A DNA stretch of 64,000 nucleotides, taken from assembly GCA_963971285.1 (NCBI GenBank), contig OZ020259.1, positions 5,890,001 to 5,954,000 on the forward strand, given 5' to 3'. The notes beneath the pieces were generated by a model that saw nothing but the letters and a program-made list of their open reading frames with translations, ran no database searches and had not been told where the DNA came from. The DNA is from Astropecten irregularis. Taxonomy: Eukaryota > Echinodermata > Asteroidea > Paxillosida > Astropectinidae. The position numbers and the translations under genes were made by a program. Shown here piece after piece: positions 9,881 through 38,595 of the stretch; positions within the stretch are counted from its first letter, which is position 1; each line of letters opens with the position of its first letter.

Positions 9881-12009
9881 TTTCCACCTGACACAAAAAA
9901 TCCTCGGTAAAAAATCGTTAAACAACAGCAAAAGTCATGTCAAAGTGAGGACTTTTCTACAGTAAAACACGACAACCAGGAAGCAGTGTAATGTTCCATG
10001 ACCGTGATGCAATTTCAGTGTGAAAAATGTAAAGAGATCGTGAAAGAACACCACCAACCAAACACGGAAGTAAGTGGGAAATAATATCGTGGTAAAATAT
10101 CGTGGTCAGTTTTCGCACGCACGCACATGTACGTACACACCATGTACAACCACCACGCAGTGTGCAATCCATGCGTAGCCAGATGCGTACAAGGTCACGC
10201 ACGCACGGAGTTCACTACTTTGACAACTACTGACAACCAAATACCGACCTTTGATTGGTTCGGAGTTTAAAATTAGCATATGAACCAATTAATTTCACGC
10301 TGGTGTCAGACGCATCTTCCAATGTACTAGATAACATGGGTACCAGATAAGGGGGCGGGGTTTCGCAGCAGGTAAAAAAATGTTTCTCGGGCGCGCTTTG
10401 ACAGAATTTTACTCCTTTTTTTCAAATAGAACTTATAGTTTCAATAGTGATGATAACAATTTCACGATTGCAAGATAAAGTTGTGCTGGGAAGACGGAAA
10501 ACTGAAATATTTAAGACGTCTTAAACTTTGCCAGTAAGAGTTTTGGATATTGCAATTGGGCCCAAATTGGCAGATTGCTGCCAAACTATTGCTGCTGAAA
10601 ATAATATTATCCATACAATAAAGCCCTATACAGTGTTCTCTATTTATCAAATTAATTTATAATATTCAACACATTATTCCTTTGCATTCCGTCAAAAATG
10701 CAACCTTCTGTCGATTTATTTTTTTTTTAAATTAAAAGGGAAACTTTTAAAGGTATAATACATGTTTGGTAACGGTCAATGAACAGCACTCACACTTAGT
10801 CTGATCCAGCATGTACATGAAATAATTAAACTTGTGAAAAATTTTGCTCAATCGGACATCTGAGTCACGAAAAAATAGTGAAAACCCGACACAATTTTTC
10901 TTATAAAACATGAAGAATGGTTTAGATTTTTTACCCCGAGGTCACAGAACTATTTTCAGTCTCAGTCGTTTTTATAAATACAGCATTTCAGGCTGAAAAA
11001 AATTAACGGTATGTTTCTACCACCACCATCTTCATGCCATGAAAGTTATACGTAAATCTGTGAACATTTCTGTTTTGGCTTCTTACCAAAGTATGATACA
11101 GAATAATTACATTGGGTAATACTGAGCGATCAGTCATTATAATCTAAATGGCAATGACGAGATTGAGATAATGATTTATTGTTACTTCAGGATCTTTGGA
11201 CGAAGATTTAGATGCTTTTCACACTAATCAATATAAAGCCTATCAATATATACGTGTATAGTATCAAATCAACATGTACTCTGGAATGATAACACGGGAA
11301 GGGGAAACGAGTTCCAGGAAAAATCGTTTTAGTAGGATGACCAACGGTGAAAGTGCTTTCCCTGTTTTACAATGACGTAACCACGAAAGGGGGGGGGGGG
11401 TCACAAGTCCAATAGATGCTTGTGCTGTGCCCCCCCCCCCCCCCCCCCCCAACCCACCCTCAATTTGAAATTTCTAATTGCCTTCTGGATATTGGCTAAA
11501 AACGTATATTACATCCAATTTCGCCATTGATAAACTACGGTATTTCCACAAAGAAGTCAAGTCGACCCTTGTCATAATATGCCACTGCTATTTTTTTCGT
11601 CCCTATAATTTGATTTTCAATTTGGTTTTGAAAAAAAAAAACAATCGTTCTTGACTCTCACCCCCATGGGCCCCGGCCCCTACCCCTAATATTACCCCCG
11701 CCAAATAAATAAAAACATGTGAATACATATCCGGATTCGTACACAAAGCGGTATAATCTACTATAAGATATTATAAACGTCGCGAATAAATTGGCACATT
11801 TTTTCTTTTTTTCAAGCTCACGTTATTGTTTACTTCATTCTTTGTTTGCTTGCGCCCTTCTAGCTGCGCTATTGCATTGAAAAAAATTAAATACCCCGGG
11901 AAAACTAGTCTTTCGTTCAACCTCTTATTGTTTACTGTGCTGCCCTATGCTTGCGTGACCAACCGCGATCTGAAGTAAACGCCTTGTGAACGAGACTACG
12001 ACAATGGTT
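9881..12009. other. Divergent intergenic region between the receptor-like gene and MCM3
   Basis: Contains a foldback copy (10747-11101), a poly-G run ending at 11400 and a poly-C run at about 11430-11451, and A/T-rich sequence. The 5' UTR and promoter of the receptor-like gene must lie near 9.9-10.3 kb; no clear core element was recognised. No other gene is seen. Confidence 0.6.
10747..11101. mobile_element. ATCATACTTTGGT foldback element, diverged subfamily
   Basis: Begins taaaggtataatacatgtttgg and ends ccaaagtatgata. Shares accaccatcttcat and ctgtgaacatttctg with other copies. A similar subfamily member is at 19832-20012. Confidence 0.6.
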
Positions 12010-12015
12010 CACGTG
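12010..12015. promoter_or_regulatory. Canonical E-box upstream of MCM3
   Basis: CACGTG, about 130 bp before the MCM3 start codon and next to the E2F-type sites. Such sites bind Myc/Max or USF family bHLH proteins in animals; use here is inferred. Confidence 0.4.
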
Positions 12016-12021
12016 TTCCAA

Positions 12022-12032
12022 TTTCGCGCGAA
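12022..12032. promoter_or_regulatory. Palindromic E2F-type site in the MCM3 promoter
   Basis: TTTCGCGCGAA lies 121 bp upstream of the MCM3 ATG. It fits the E2F/DP consensus (TTTSGCGC) on both strands. MCM genes are classic E2F targets in animals, so G1/S regulation is expected here. Confidence 0.65.
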
Positions 12033-12037
12033 TTTGA

Positions 12038-12045
12038 TCGCGAAA
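12038..12045 (-). promoter_or_regulatory. Second E2F-like half site
   Basis: TCGCGAAA (TTTCGCGA on the other strand), 6 bp from the palindromic site. Paired E2F sites at this distance are common in replication-gene promoters. Confidence 0.5.
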
Positions 12046-12142
12046 CAGCCACTGTCCATTTTGCCGCGGAATCTCACACGGGCAACGATAGACAAGAAAT
12101 TGCCTCGATTTTGTCGAATTTTCTGCAAAGAAATTGGCCAAG

Positions 12143-29349
<17,207 letters not shown>

Positions 29350-29453
29350 GCCCACTCCCCCCCTCCAAGTCTTGGGAAGCCAAGAAAAAAAAAAACTCCA
29401 AAGAGTTTTATGAAAGTATGAAATTTAGGAAAACCATAATGGAAAAAGGCTTA

Positions 29454-29937
29454 CAGTGCAGCTCCGCTATAGACCTTTTTTTTTGCAGCGTCACAGACCG
29501 AGCTTTTGCCAACCAAGATGGCGGAAACTACGGCGAGCCGTCAAAGCCAAGCCTGAAAAATAACCACAATTTGTACACATCGTTTCATAAATGTTGAAAG
29601 ATATTGCTGAATGTTATGGAAACCACACAAGCAATGATGGTATGTGAATTTGTACAGCTATGGAAAGTTTGCAAATTATGTTGAATTTGGTCTTGCCGTT
29701 GATCAAGAAGACGAAATGATTTGCAACATTTGGCTGCCCATGCAAAGTATTGCCATCCAGTATGTCATAGTTTGTAAACAAACGAAAGGTCTATAACAAA
29801 CATAGTCTTTCGTTTTAGTGATTTATTTAAAGAACCATATTCAGTATGTATTGTACACAAAAATTGAGAGCCAATGATGATGTTTGGTGTAGCCATATGT
29901 TGGGTATAGCGGTGTTCGTTGTAGTGGCATTCCACTG
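29454..29937. mobile_element. CAGTG-ended pogo/Tc1-like element just after MCM3
   Basis: Left ttacagtgcagctccgctata and right gtggcattccactgta, with TA on both sides. It starts 105 bp after the MCM3 stop, so it may be transcribed within the 3' UTR. Confidence 0.6.
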
Positions 29938-30224
29938 TATATCCTCTAAGAGTTAACTTTATACTGGTTACAAGTTATGATTAACTTCAACCTCAGCTGT
30001 ATAACACTGGAGTTGCAAGTGAGTTTTACGGGGGGTTTTCCTACAATGGTACACTCCTAATGCAGCAGCAACCCCCCCCCCCCCCCCCTCCAAAAGAAAT
30101 ACAAATTTGTAACATGCAATTGCATGTAGCCTCCCCTCCTTAAAAAAATGCAATTAAAAAAAAAAAGTTTTTACTTGCCAATTACTTGGAAGACGCTCTG
30201 TGTAGGGTATATAGGTTGCTTTTC

Positions 30225-30392
30225 TACTCCCAATAAGACATAGCAGAAGTGAATGTTAGAAGATGACATCACATGGAAAGGGTCTAGCCCCCCCCCCCCC
30301 CCCTGAAAAAAAATGGCTCTTCAAGACCCCCTAACAAAATATTGGCTCTTCTAGCCCCCCAAAAATATTGCAAGGCTCTAGAACCGCGCCTG
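30225..30392. repeat. Partial relative of the 4791-5076 hAT-like element
   Basis: Reverse orientation; shares aagacatagcagaagtg, ggctcttctagcccccc and the end tctagaaccgcgcctgg. Includes a poly-C run of about 17. Confidence 0.65.
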
Positions 30393-30662
30393 GGTTTAAC
30401 CCCCCGAATTGTTCACTTTATTTCTTCTTGTACATTTTTTTTTATATAAAACTGTTATATAATAATAGGTGAAAAATGATGGTCAATAAATATTGACAGT
30501 TTGAGCCTACCACAAAGTTCCTTTTTTGTATTATAATGTAGCTTATTATGAATAACCTAAAATCCTTTTGCTAAAAAGATTTACATACAAAACAGTTCAC
30601 AGATTTCGATAAAATATTAAAGGTTTTTTTTTAACACAGAATTCTTGGTGTAAAAGGCCGAC

Positions 30663-31034
30663 CTTTAAAGGTAATATCATACATTGGATTTTATCAAAGA
30701 AATACAGATTGTTGGGCAAAAATATCAAGATAAATACAGTAACAGTCATCTGTGAAATTCCCAGTCCAATGCGGTGCCCACTTTTTGAGAAAAAAAAAAC
30801 AGTGAAAACGGCCACAGTATTTCTTAAGTGTTTTCTCTTTTATTTTTTATCTTTTGAAAGATCAAAAGGATTTTCGGTCCTTGTTTTACTAATTTCTGGA
30901 TAAATGCACCGTTTCAGGCGGACAGATTTTCACAGTATGTTTCTACCAGCACCATCTTTATACCCTGTAAGTTATATGTAAATCTGAACATCTCTGATTT
31001 AGTTTCTTACCAAAGTATGATACTACCTTTAAGC
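30663..31034. mobile_element. ATCATACTTTGGT foldback element, complete
   Basis: Runs from taaaggtaatatcatacat to accaaagtatgatactacct, about 370 bp; the most complete copy in the window. Confidence 0.75.
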
Positions 31035-31508
31035 AGGTTATTTAGATATGGTGTCCACTGTAACTTGAAAGAGGTTAGCCTCCTGAATTATTTGGAAATT
31101 TTGTGTAAAAAAAGAAATCTCTTTTCCTTGCTCATTAAAATTTTGAACCAAAACTGTGTAAAATTCTAAAAAATTTGTATGTGAAGTGGAGCATTTCTGT
31201 TTTTCTTTTTCTTCATTTCAGTATAGTATAATTTTTGAATTGTTGTTTTTGCTAGTAGGGAATGATGATGATAATAAATTGTATATTATTGGAACTTACT
31301 AATTCAAAGTGTGTTGAATTTTGTCATTTTGTAGCAGAACTTGTGTGAAAAAAAACCTGAATATGTAGAACCCCTGAATATGATAAACACCGAAAAGCAA
31401 ATGAAAACATTTGTTGAATGTAAAAGAAAGAAACAAACAGAACAAAGTACCACTAATACAAACTGCTGTAAACTTTTCGTCAGACAAAATAATGACCTGA
31501 AATAAACC

Positions 31509-32010
31509 CCTCAAAAAAAGTTCTGCCACTCATGTTTTGAGGGATGATATCTTTTTTGTTACTGATCTATGAACGGTGAAACTGGTATCATTGGAAAGCT
31601 TCATTATTCCTCTTTACAATGATGTGCAATTTGTTGTGATTATGTAATCACGGAATGTGCATTTCTCTTGAATAAACGGCAAAGTCAGAAGTGAAATGTG
31701 GCAAAATGCAAAGGAGAAAACAACATGTTTGGACTGTGCTTTCACGCATCAGCGCATCAACACCATTCATCAAACTCGGTCCATCCTCGAAACGATTGAG
31801 AATTAACTACTGAAAACATTGACTTTTGCAACATTTCATTTTGGACATTGTTGCATATTTATCATTCCCCGATTACATCAGCATAACAAATGACACAACA
31901 TTGTCAAGAGGAATAATGAAGCTTTCCAATGATACCAGTTTCACCGTTCATAGATCAGTAACAAAAAAGAAAATCATCCCTCAAATTTGAGTTGCAGAAC
32001 TTTTTTGAGG
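31509..32010. mobile_element. About 500-bp foldback element with roughly 110-bp arms
   Basis: Left arm from cctcaaaaaaagttctgcc through gaaactggtatcattggaaa; the right arm is the complement, ending gcagaacttttttgagg. The unique core is about 270 bp. No coding sequence. Confidence 0.8.
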
Positions 32011-32017
32011 TGTTTGG

Positions 32018-32085
32018 AATTTGGAGGGCCTGATGCAGCTTCGATCCTAGCAGGATCTTTCTCAAAGGCTTCTTTACAAGAACAT
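32018..32085. repeat. Fragment of the GGAGGGCCTGA / AGCAGGATC repeat
   Basis: tggagggcctgatgcagcttcg and agcaggatctttctcaaagg, matching the palindrome at 26318-26430. Confidence 0.55.
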
Positions 32086-32089
32086 GCAA

Positions 32090-32560
32090 GTAAAGGTGCT
32101 TGGTGATTTTGGCTGCAGCTCTATAAAATTGGCCCCAGATACCCAACCAAAACAACCATTCTATAGAGAAAAAAAATTAGGATTGACATAAAAAAAATTA
32201 AAATCTCTAGACCTGTATGTTCAAGATATATATTTTTTTAATTCGTCATCACCATCAGAGTAGATGGGCAGGACACATAATACTACATGAACAAGAATGA
32301 CAGACAATAGATGGAACACAAGAACTACGGAATGGTAAAACAAAACAGGAGAAAGAAGGGGCGGGGCCGACCCAAACAAAGATGGATGCTGCAATCCGAG
32401 CAGGATCTTTCTCAAAGGCTAAATGACAAGAACATACAAGTAAAGATACACCAAATGGAAGAGAGGATCGGAATAAAGAGGGAGGTCAGAGTGACCAGGG
32501 AGGACTGTGTAATCATTATCATTACGGGTTTAATTTCTAGCATGCAATTAAGGCTTGCCT
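32090..32560 (+). pseudogene. Foldback end plus non-LTR retrotransposon 3' remnant
   Basis: A MITE right end (gcagctctataaaattggcccc) is followed by a decayed reverse-transcriptase tail: agatgggcaggacacata reads RWAGHI, then acaatagatgg (DNRW) and ggccgacccaaacaaagatgg (GRPKQRW). These are hallmarks of the C terminus of many LINE ORF2 proteins. Stops and frameshifts are present. The same order of parts occurs at 35,376-35,850. Confidence 0.65.
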
Positions 32561-32969
32561 TTTTTACTTAATGTTATGCTTAATGATGTTTTCTATAACT
32601 TTATGTATTATTAATTGTTCTTTTTTTATATATTTTACTGTAATTTCATATAATTCTTTATTGTGTAATTATTATTATTATAATTTTATGTTTGAATTGT
32701 ACAGCGCTGCTGAATATTTATTATAGAAATGGCGCTTTAGAAAAGTAATAAATGTTAAATGTTAGGCAGTGGAAAGTGTGGTCAGGGACAGTGAGTGTGG
32801 AGTATAGGCTCTCACTGTCAAAGGTGGACAATAAATAATTGGTGAACTTGCTTGCACGCTGTAAGGAAGATACAGAGATGAAAATGGTAAATAAAGGGTA
32901 TAGGAAGAAGATTAAAGAAGATTGAGAAGTATGAAAACATGGACTATGATTATTTATTTATTTCTTATT

Positions 32970-33240
32970 ACGAAACCTAGGATTCCTCAAAAGCACCCAA
33001 GGCACTGTATCTCGAAAGCCTGATGAAACCTTTTTATGGAAAGATGATGAGAAGAAGATACAGTTTCAGAGGTGGGAGGAAAACCCCAGAGTAATAATTA
33101 TTCTAAGTAAAACCCACAAGATCAGGTAGGGACTGAAAACCCAATTCACTTGTGGACCAAGCCGGACTCGAACCCAGGCCTCCAGCTCCAGAGGTGAAAG
33201 GCGAGAAAAAAACCGCCACACCAGCCTGACTGCAGCCTAA
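32970..33240 (-). mobile_element. tRNA-derived SINE, second type
   Basis: On the minus strand: A-box-like GGCTGGTGTGGCGG, B box GGGTTCGAGTCC, then ctggggttttcctcccacc and a tail at the low-coordinate end. A sister copy is at 63460-63705. Confidence 0.75.
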
Positions 33241-33243
33241 CTT

Positions 33244-33463
33244 GGGGGCAATTTCACGGCCCTTCTTAGCACAAAAATTTGCTAAGTATGACATTTCTGT
33301 CTTAATAAAAACAGGGTTAACAGCCAAATTTCCATGCGTTGTGTATCGCTTGTGATTATTCTTTGACTATTGTTCGCTGACCATTGATATCAAAATAATG
33401 GAAAATTGTTTTATTGGGTAAGACATTTTTGTGCTAAGCAATTTTTGGTGCTTGGCAGTTTTT
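33244..33463. mobile_element. GGCCAATTTCA foldback element, right end decayed
   Basis: Left gggggcaatttcacggccct; the interior matches the family (ttgactattgttcgctgacc). The right end stops after tgcttggcag. Confidence 0.7.
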
Positions 33464-33981
33464 CAGGACACAGAAGGGGAAGGGTTTAGAAAAGTAGGGA
33501 TGATAAATTTGATGAAGTTACTTGCACAAATAAAATTTAAACAAAATGTATTCTGTTTGTATTTTAAAGTACACAAGTTGTACAATAAAGTTTGCAGTTG
33601 AAAAAATAAAACCATTATTTTTTTATTGGGCCCAAATTAGTAGCAGTGCGCCCTCTATAATTTCCTCCTCACGTTGCTAAATTCGCCAGGTACCAGCGAT
33701 TAGATAGACGTGGACAACATTCACGTGAGATTCCCAACGTGACGCATGTGATGTACACAAAACACAACACACATTTCATTTCCAATGTATACCGTGTGAG
33801 CGCGAAATGGTACAACATCCTTGAAATTATGAAGACGAAATTCCCCGAAATGTGCCCAAGCTACCCTCAGTTTCACCTCAGCTTTTAGTGGAAGACAGAC
33901 GAAACCACGAACCATCGATGGAGTAAGGGAAGGAATTATCGTTTGCGAAGGAAATATTACTAGGAAGGAACCAAACACAAA

Positions 33982-34048
33982 ATGGCTGGTCCATCGAATA
34001 TGTCGAAAGTGAAGGTGGCCGTACGGGTACGGCCCACCAATAGACGGG
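33982..34048 (+). CDS. KIF13: KIF13 coding exon 1
   Basis: Residues 1-22 plus one base; ends AGACGGG|gtaagt, phase 1. The preceding 300 bp are unique-looking and are presumably promoter and 5' UTR. Confidence 0.85.
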
Positions 34049-37000
34049 GTAAGTCTACCGTGCACGCGGTGAATTTTACGGTAGGGGTATCCTTTGTGGA
34101 CTCGGTGGCAAGCCGATCATGTTTTCAGGCACTAAATGCTGAATTTTGTCTGTAATTGCTTCCGGTTTTCTTATTATTAACAAGATATTTACACAAGGTT
34201 ATTGGAATTATGAAGTAATTTGATTGAAAAGGACCGGAAAGGGTTAAATTAGGGCATTTATTACCGAGGCTTCTGTTCTGAATTGGCAGTGTTTTGAAAT
34301 TTTACACGGTGTTTTGGCTGCATGATTTATCACACTGTTTTAGTTTGGGAAAGAATTTTGCAGATTTGCCTACTTTTTGGTTGTGTGCAACATGTGCAAT
34401 GTCTGTATAAAAAGTGTACATTAGATTTAGAACAATTATTTTTGTTACAAAAGCAGATTTAAAAGCAGGATTTAACCTCATTTCCCACTATCAATAAACT
34501 GTGTGCACAAACCTTTTGGTTTTTTTGTTGGAAAATGCCTTTTTTAATTTTCTCAGTCTATTTAATATTATAATATTAAGAAATTTATCATATTCATCAT
34601 AATTTCTCATTTATTGGATGATAAGTTATTCAAAGGAAATTAAGTAAAATATGACCAAATTCAAAATATTGTTCAGTTCTGCATTGATGAATTATAAAAT
34701 AGGCCTAAGCCCACATAAATATAATTTTTCAAAGTACCGGGTACGCTATCCTGATGCCAGATGGATTTGCTCAACATGATTATTATAATAAATTAAAAGC
34801 AAAGCCTAGTTTTAATTTGGCCCCCTTCTGAAAAAATGGTGGTGACCTTCTGAAGAATTCTTCCAATAGGCTTAAAAAAATAATCATTGACTTTGAGAAA
34901 CAGTTTCCATTTTGTCATAACGTAGGCCTAGGCCTACTTAGAATTTTTATTTTGTACTTGAATCTCCATAAATATGTTTCATTCGTGCACATTTCTGTTG
35001 GGTGCCCACATGTACATGCATAAACCTGTACAGTACATATATAGGCCTACATCATAAATGTAAATGTACATAGTCGTATGTATTGTAGGCCTACATGAAT
35101 CCATTTTCAAATTTAGTGTGTGTTTTGTGTGATTTCACTCTGAAAATATCCCATTTAATTACATTTTTTAAATGCCATACTGAAAAATGTTAATTTTGCG
35201 CTCGCCACTTGGAATGTCCAATTTTCTGCCCGCAATTTAGATTGATGTTATAATGCATGCATTTAATCATATGGCCCGCTTGCATCTCATGTGGATGTCA
35301 GATGTGGTTAGTCACCGAAGATTAACATAAAAGGTTGTTGAAAGTGCCAGAGGAAATATAAAGATTCTAATATGAGACCAATTTCATAGAGCTGGTTCCT
35401 TGGTCAAACTGGATTGCCAACCAAAATATTTCAATGTGATGTTTACTGTTTTTGACTTACATGTAAGTGTTCGGCCATTGTTTGCTGAGCATAACATTCA
35501 CAAGGAGTTTTGGCTGGCATAGGCCTACTGATTGTACTCAAGGTTTTTGTTGCTTGGTACTTTTGGTTGCAGCTCTATGAAATTGCCCCCAGATACCCAA
35601 CCAAAATAACCATTCTATAGAAAAACCAAATAAACAATTAAGAGACACTAAAAATAGATCACTAAGTACAAGATAAATTTTCTGTTTAATTTGTAAACAC
35701 TATGGAGTAAAAATGGGCAGGACACGTAATACTACATAAACAAGAATGACAGACAATAGATTGAACAAAAGAACCACGGAATGGCAAAACAAAACAGGAG
35801 AAAGAAGGGGGCGGGGAGGGGGCGGGGCTGACCCAAACAAAGATGGAAAAATGATAGTATTATATGTACATATACATGTACATGCTTACACAGTTACACT
35901 ATGGAATAGAAATGGGTGGGACACATACAGTGTGTACAGTGTGTATACTGTAGAAAGAGTGAGAGGCCACAAGAACCACAGAAAGGCAACCAAGAACAAG
36001 AGAAAAAGAAATCCAAGGGCAGACCTATTGTAACCACAAAAACAAAAATGAAGTAATGACAATGTACATGTACTGTACATACATGTACATGTAACATACA
36101 TGTTAGACCTTGATTTTTAAGGAGATTAAGGAGAGTGAGAGTGATCACTCTCCTCCGCTCTCCTATTAAGTAATGTTTTCCAAGGAGAGTGAAAAAAAGA
36201 GCTCCTTAACAATTTAAGGAGAGCTGCCTTTTTCCAAACATCACATACATTTTTCCAAAAGTTTATGGAAAAAATTTAATATTTTTCAACAGGACAAGCA
36301 AATTTGTGTGTGTCCTCTTTTTCTGACACTAGTGGGGCTGGGCACATGCGAATACTTGGTTTAGCAAGAGCAACATTCTGTGTTTATTCTTTAGTATGAG
36401 TAGGCCATGTGTTGCTTTAAAGAGATGGAATTGCAGCTCAAACTTGACTTTTGTTAGCGAGAGCAAATCACTCTCCTAAATTCTCTACGTTGATATAAGG
36501 TGAGCGATTTGCAGCTTTCCTCATTTTTATTAAAATGAAGGTCTGACATGCACGACCATGCCTGTACTGTACATTTGGAGCCACCAACACTGTCACAGTG
36601 TGCATAATTACAGTGTGTTTTTAGTTATTTTTTTTCTTTGGGGAGATTTATTACCCTTCACCGACCTAGATGATCATTACACTGGTTAGTCACATGGTTA
36701 ATCACATGGTTTGTTAACACTAACAGCATTAACTACAATGTTGGGGGGGGGGACGTGGACAATATTTGAAAAACTTAGAAAGGTCTGACACTGCAGCTAG
36801 GGTTACATCCCTGCAGTCGTGATGGATCATGACACCTTAGATGAGGGTGAGATGAAAGACAAGTCTCATCTGTAAGACTGGGGAATGGGAACAAGGAAGG
36901 TCACCCGCGTCATATCCTGGCATCTTCTCACTAATGAGTCTGTGTCTGAATTAACCTGGTTACGGCTTGAGGTTTCTACTGTAACAACCGCAGCGGCTTC

Positions 37001-38078
37001 TCATAGACTTGTGTGTGATTTGAAGCCGTAGCCAGAATTTGCGGCAGCTGCTTCTCATAGACTAGTGTGTGATTTGAAGCCGTAGCCAGAATTTGCGGCA
37101 GCGGCTTGTCATAGACTAGTGTGTGATTTCAAGCCGTAGCCAGAATTTGGCCTAGAATACTGCACTACAAGTCAATAGGCACTATACTCTGGTGACTGTA
37201 GCAGGATAATATTACACTTACAATGATTCCCTCTGCATGGATAGTGGTGAGGATCCAACACAATACAATCTGTCCACTGGCTAGACCTGTGTACATTGAT
37301 CGAACCTCAGCACAGGGCTAACATGCCTAGCGGGTATGCCATCTGCACTAGTAAGCAGTAGGTCGTGGGTTTGAATCCCACCTGAGCCAGCGCATGATTT
37401 TTTTCATGTTTGCTCAATATGCTCTTAGTGAAGTGTTTAAATCTATGTCGTTGAAGGGCAGTAAATTGTTTGCATTTAAAACAAAACGTGATAATAAAAT
37501 CAAGAAAAAAGTAAACAATTAAGATAGATGAAATTAAAAAAAAAGAATAAATGAAGTAAATGAAATTGAAAAACTGAGCAAAGAAAAAGTTTACTGGAGC
37601 AGGACTCGATCTAGCGACTCTCGGAATACCGTTCGGGGGTCGTTTAAAAAAAGTTGAATCCCGCTTTTTCTTTGTTTCAATGATTTAGAATAATTCCAGT
37701 CAGTTTCCCTTGTGGTTATTTGAAGAAATAAAGTGAACTTGTATGAAGTTTAGGCCTATAATAAAACTATTCAAAGTGAATGAAATGTACACGAAATAAA
37801 GAGATTAATTGTATTAATGAATCCAGAAAATATGGAAAAACGCGAAAGCAAACACATGTATTTAAAAGTTAAAAAGAAAACACAACTTAGCTAAGAAGAA
37901 AAAAAAACTGCTAACAATCACTGTTCAATGCCGTGCGTCATTGTTAACAGCCTCTCACTTTTTTGTTTATTGCTCCAACATTTTTTCTTACAGAGTTAGA
38001 GCTGGGAACAAAATGCTGTGTAGATATGGATGAACACCAGACAATCCTACTGCCAGTATCCTCCAAGGCATCGGACAG
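33982..38078 (+). CDS. KIF13: Kinesin-3 motor, KIF13 type (5' partial: two coding exons)
   Basis: Exons 33982-34048 and 37994-38078 join at a phase-1 intron to give SKVKVAVRVRPTNRRELELG, then TKCCVDMDEHQTILLPVSS. This is the first beta strand of a kinesin motor followed by the segment found in KIF13A/KIF13B (RELEL/TKCVV-type in human); the split within NRR-E also agrees. KIF13 proteins are plus-end microtubule motors carrying vesicle cargo. The ATG has a strong context (AAA before, G after). The second exon ends in phase 2. The following motor exons (P-loop, switches), FHA and tail are not found up to 64,000, so the intron exceeds 26 kb and the gene continues off the right edge. KIF1 or KIF16 types are less likely given the exon-2 sequence. 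Confidence 0.85.
35376..35591. mobile_element. GACCAATTTCAT foldback element, ttaagcac subfamily
   Basis: Left gaccaatttcatagagctgg and right cagctctatgaaattgcccc. The interior resembles 40230-40466 (tgatcaaac, cataacattcacaaggag). Confidence 0.7.
35700..36040 (+). pseudogene. Two decayed non-LTR retrotransposon tails in tandem
   Basis: 35,705-35,850 repeats the WAGH..DNR..TEW tail seen at 32.25 kb (atgggcaggacacgta, acagacaatagattg, ggaatggcaaaac). 35,905-36,035 is a more decayed third copy (atgggtgggacacata). Neither retains an open reverse transcriptase. Confidence 0.55.
36104..36547. mobile_element. Foldback element, TTAGACCTT ends
   Basis: ttagaccttgatttttaa at the left and attaaaatgaaggtctga at the right. 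The inside carries gagagtgatcactctcc, itself palindromic. Confidence 0.5.
36991..37150. repeat. 54-bp tandem repeat, three units
   Basis: The unit cttctcatagactagtgtg through gaagccgtagccagaatttg recurs at 36,997, 37,051 and 37,105. Short inverted words (cggctt/aagccg) lie in each unit. Confidence 0.85.
37318..37475 (+). mobile_element. tRNA-derived SINE, third type
   Basis: A-box-like tgcctagcgggtatgcc, B box GGTTTGAATCC, then ctgagccagcgcatgat and a ggcagtaaattgtttgca tail. The same SINE sits in both arms of the large foldback (44684-44855 minus, 47932-48142 plus). Confidence 0.75.
37583..37720 (-). repeat. Fragment of the tRNA-containing inverted-repeat element
   Basis: The complement of cctgctccagt with gtcgctagatcgagtcc and gaacggtattcc matches the tRNA-like body at 53,231-53,308. 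ccagtcagtttcccttgtgg also matches sequence beside that copy. Confidence 0.55.
37994..38078 (+). CDS. KIF13: KIF13 coding exon 2
   Basis: Acceptor ttttttcttacag and donor GACAG|gtatgt. Encodes ELELGTKCCVDMDE and on to KASD, phase 1-in, 2-out, matching the KIF13 family. Confidence 0.85.
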
Positions 38079-38127
38079 GTATGTTTAATTTGTTTGTATA
38101 CAAATAAATTCACTCCAATTCAATTTC

Positions 38128-38269
38128 AATGGGAGACTTTTGGAGAGTCGGTCTTGAGTCAACAGCGCATGCGCAAACCATGCTTGCGCAATTGTGAGCA
38201 TGCGCGCGTTGTACATGTATTGCGCATGCTCTGTTGACTTGAAGACCGGTAACTCCAAAGTCTCCCATT
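38128..38269. mobile_element. Palindrome CAATGGGAGACTTTTGGAGA
   Basis: Third copy, starting 50 bp after KIF13 exon 2. The centre is gcgcatgcgcaa-type. Confidence 0.8.
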
Positions 38270-38337
38270 CCATACTTTCAATGGTTAAGGCGACTCGTCA
38301 TGTTTTTCAATAATGAGTGTATTATGGAATTCATTTT

Positions 38338-38595
38338 AATACCTGGTTTGAAAGGCTGCTGGGGCAGGATTCGAACCAGTTTGATTCCATCCGCCCACTT
38401 CAGATCTGTGTCCTTGTGATGCTTATTTCCTTTTAAAACCTGGTTTGAAACGCTGCTCGGGCAGGATTCGAACCAGTCCGATTCCATCCACCCACCTCCT
38501 ACATGTAAGTCATGTTTATATGGAGTTCCCTGTAAAACCTGGTTTGAAAGACTGCTCCGGCAGGATTCGAACCAGTCTGATTCCTCAGACTTGCC
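38338..38595 (-). repeat. About 99-bp tandem repeat carrying tRNA B-box sequences
   Basis: aacctggtttgaaa, then gcaggattcgaacc, recurs three times at 98-100 bp spacing. On the minus strand each unit has the Pol III B box GGTTCGAATCC, but no A box was recognised. Confidence 0.75.

Larger units (their letters stand above)
29350..33981. other. MCM3-KIF13 intergenic region
   Basis: Filled by foldback elements, a SINE, non-LTR remnants and low-complexity tracts (listed separately). The MCM3 3' UTR must begin here, and the KIF13 promoter must lie near 33.6-33.98 kb. No further protein gene was recognised on either strand. Confidence 0.6.
34049..37993 (+). other. KIF13 intron 1
   Basis: 34.05-35.37 kb is A/T-rich with no recognised repeat apart from taggcctac and tgtaca words. 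The rest holds a foldback element, LINE remnants, a palindrome, a 54-bp tandem repeat and two SINE pieces. No other gene is seen. Confidence 0.7.
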
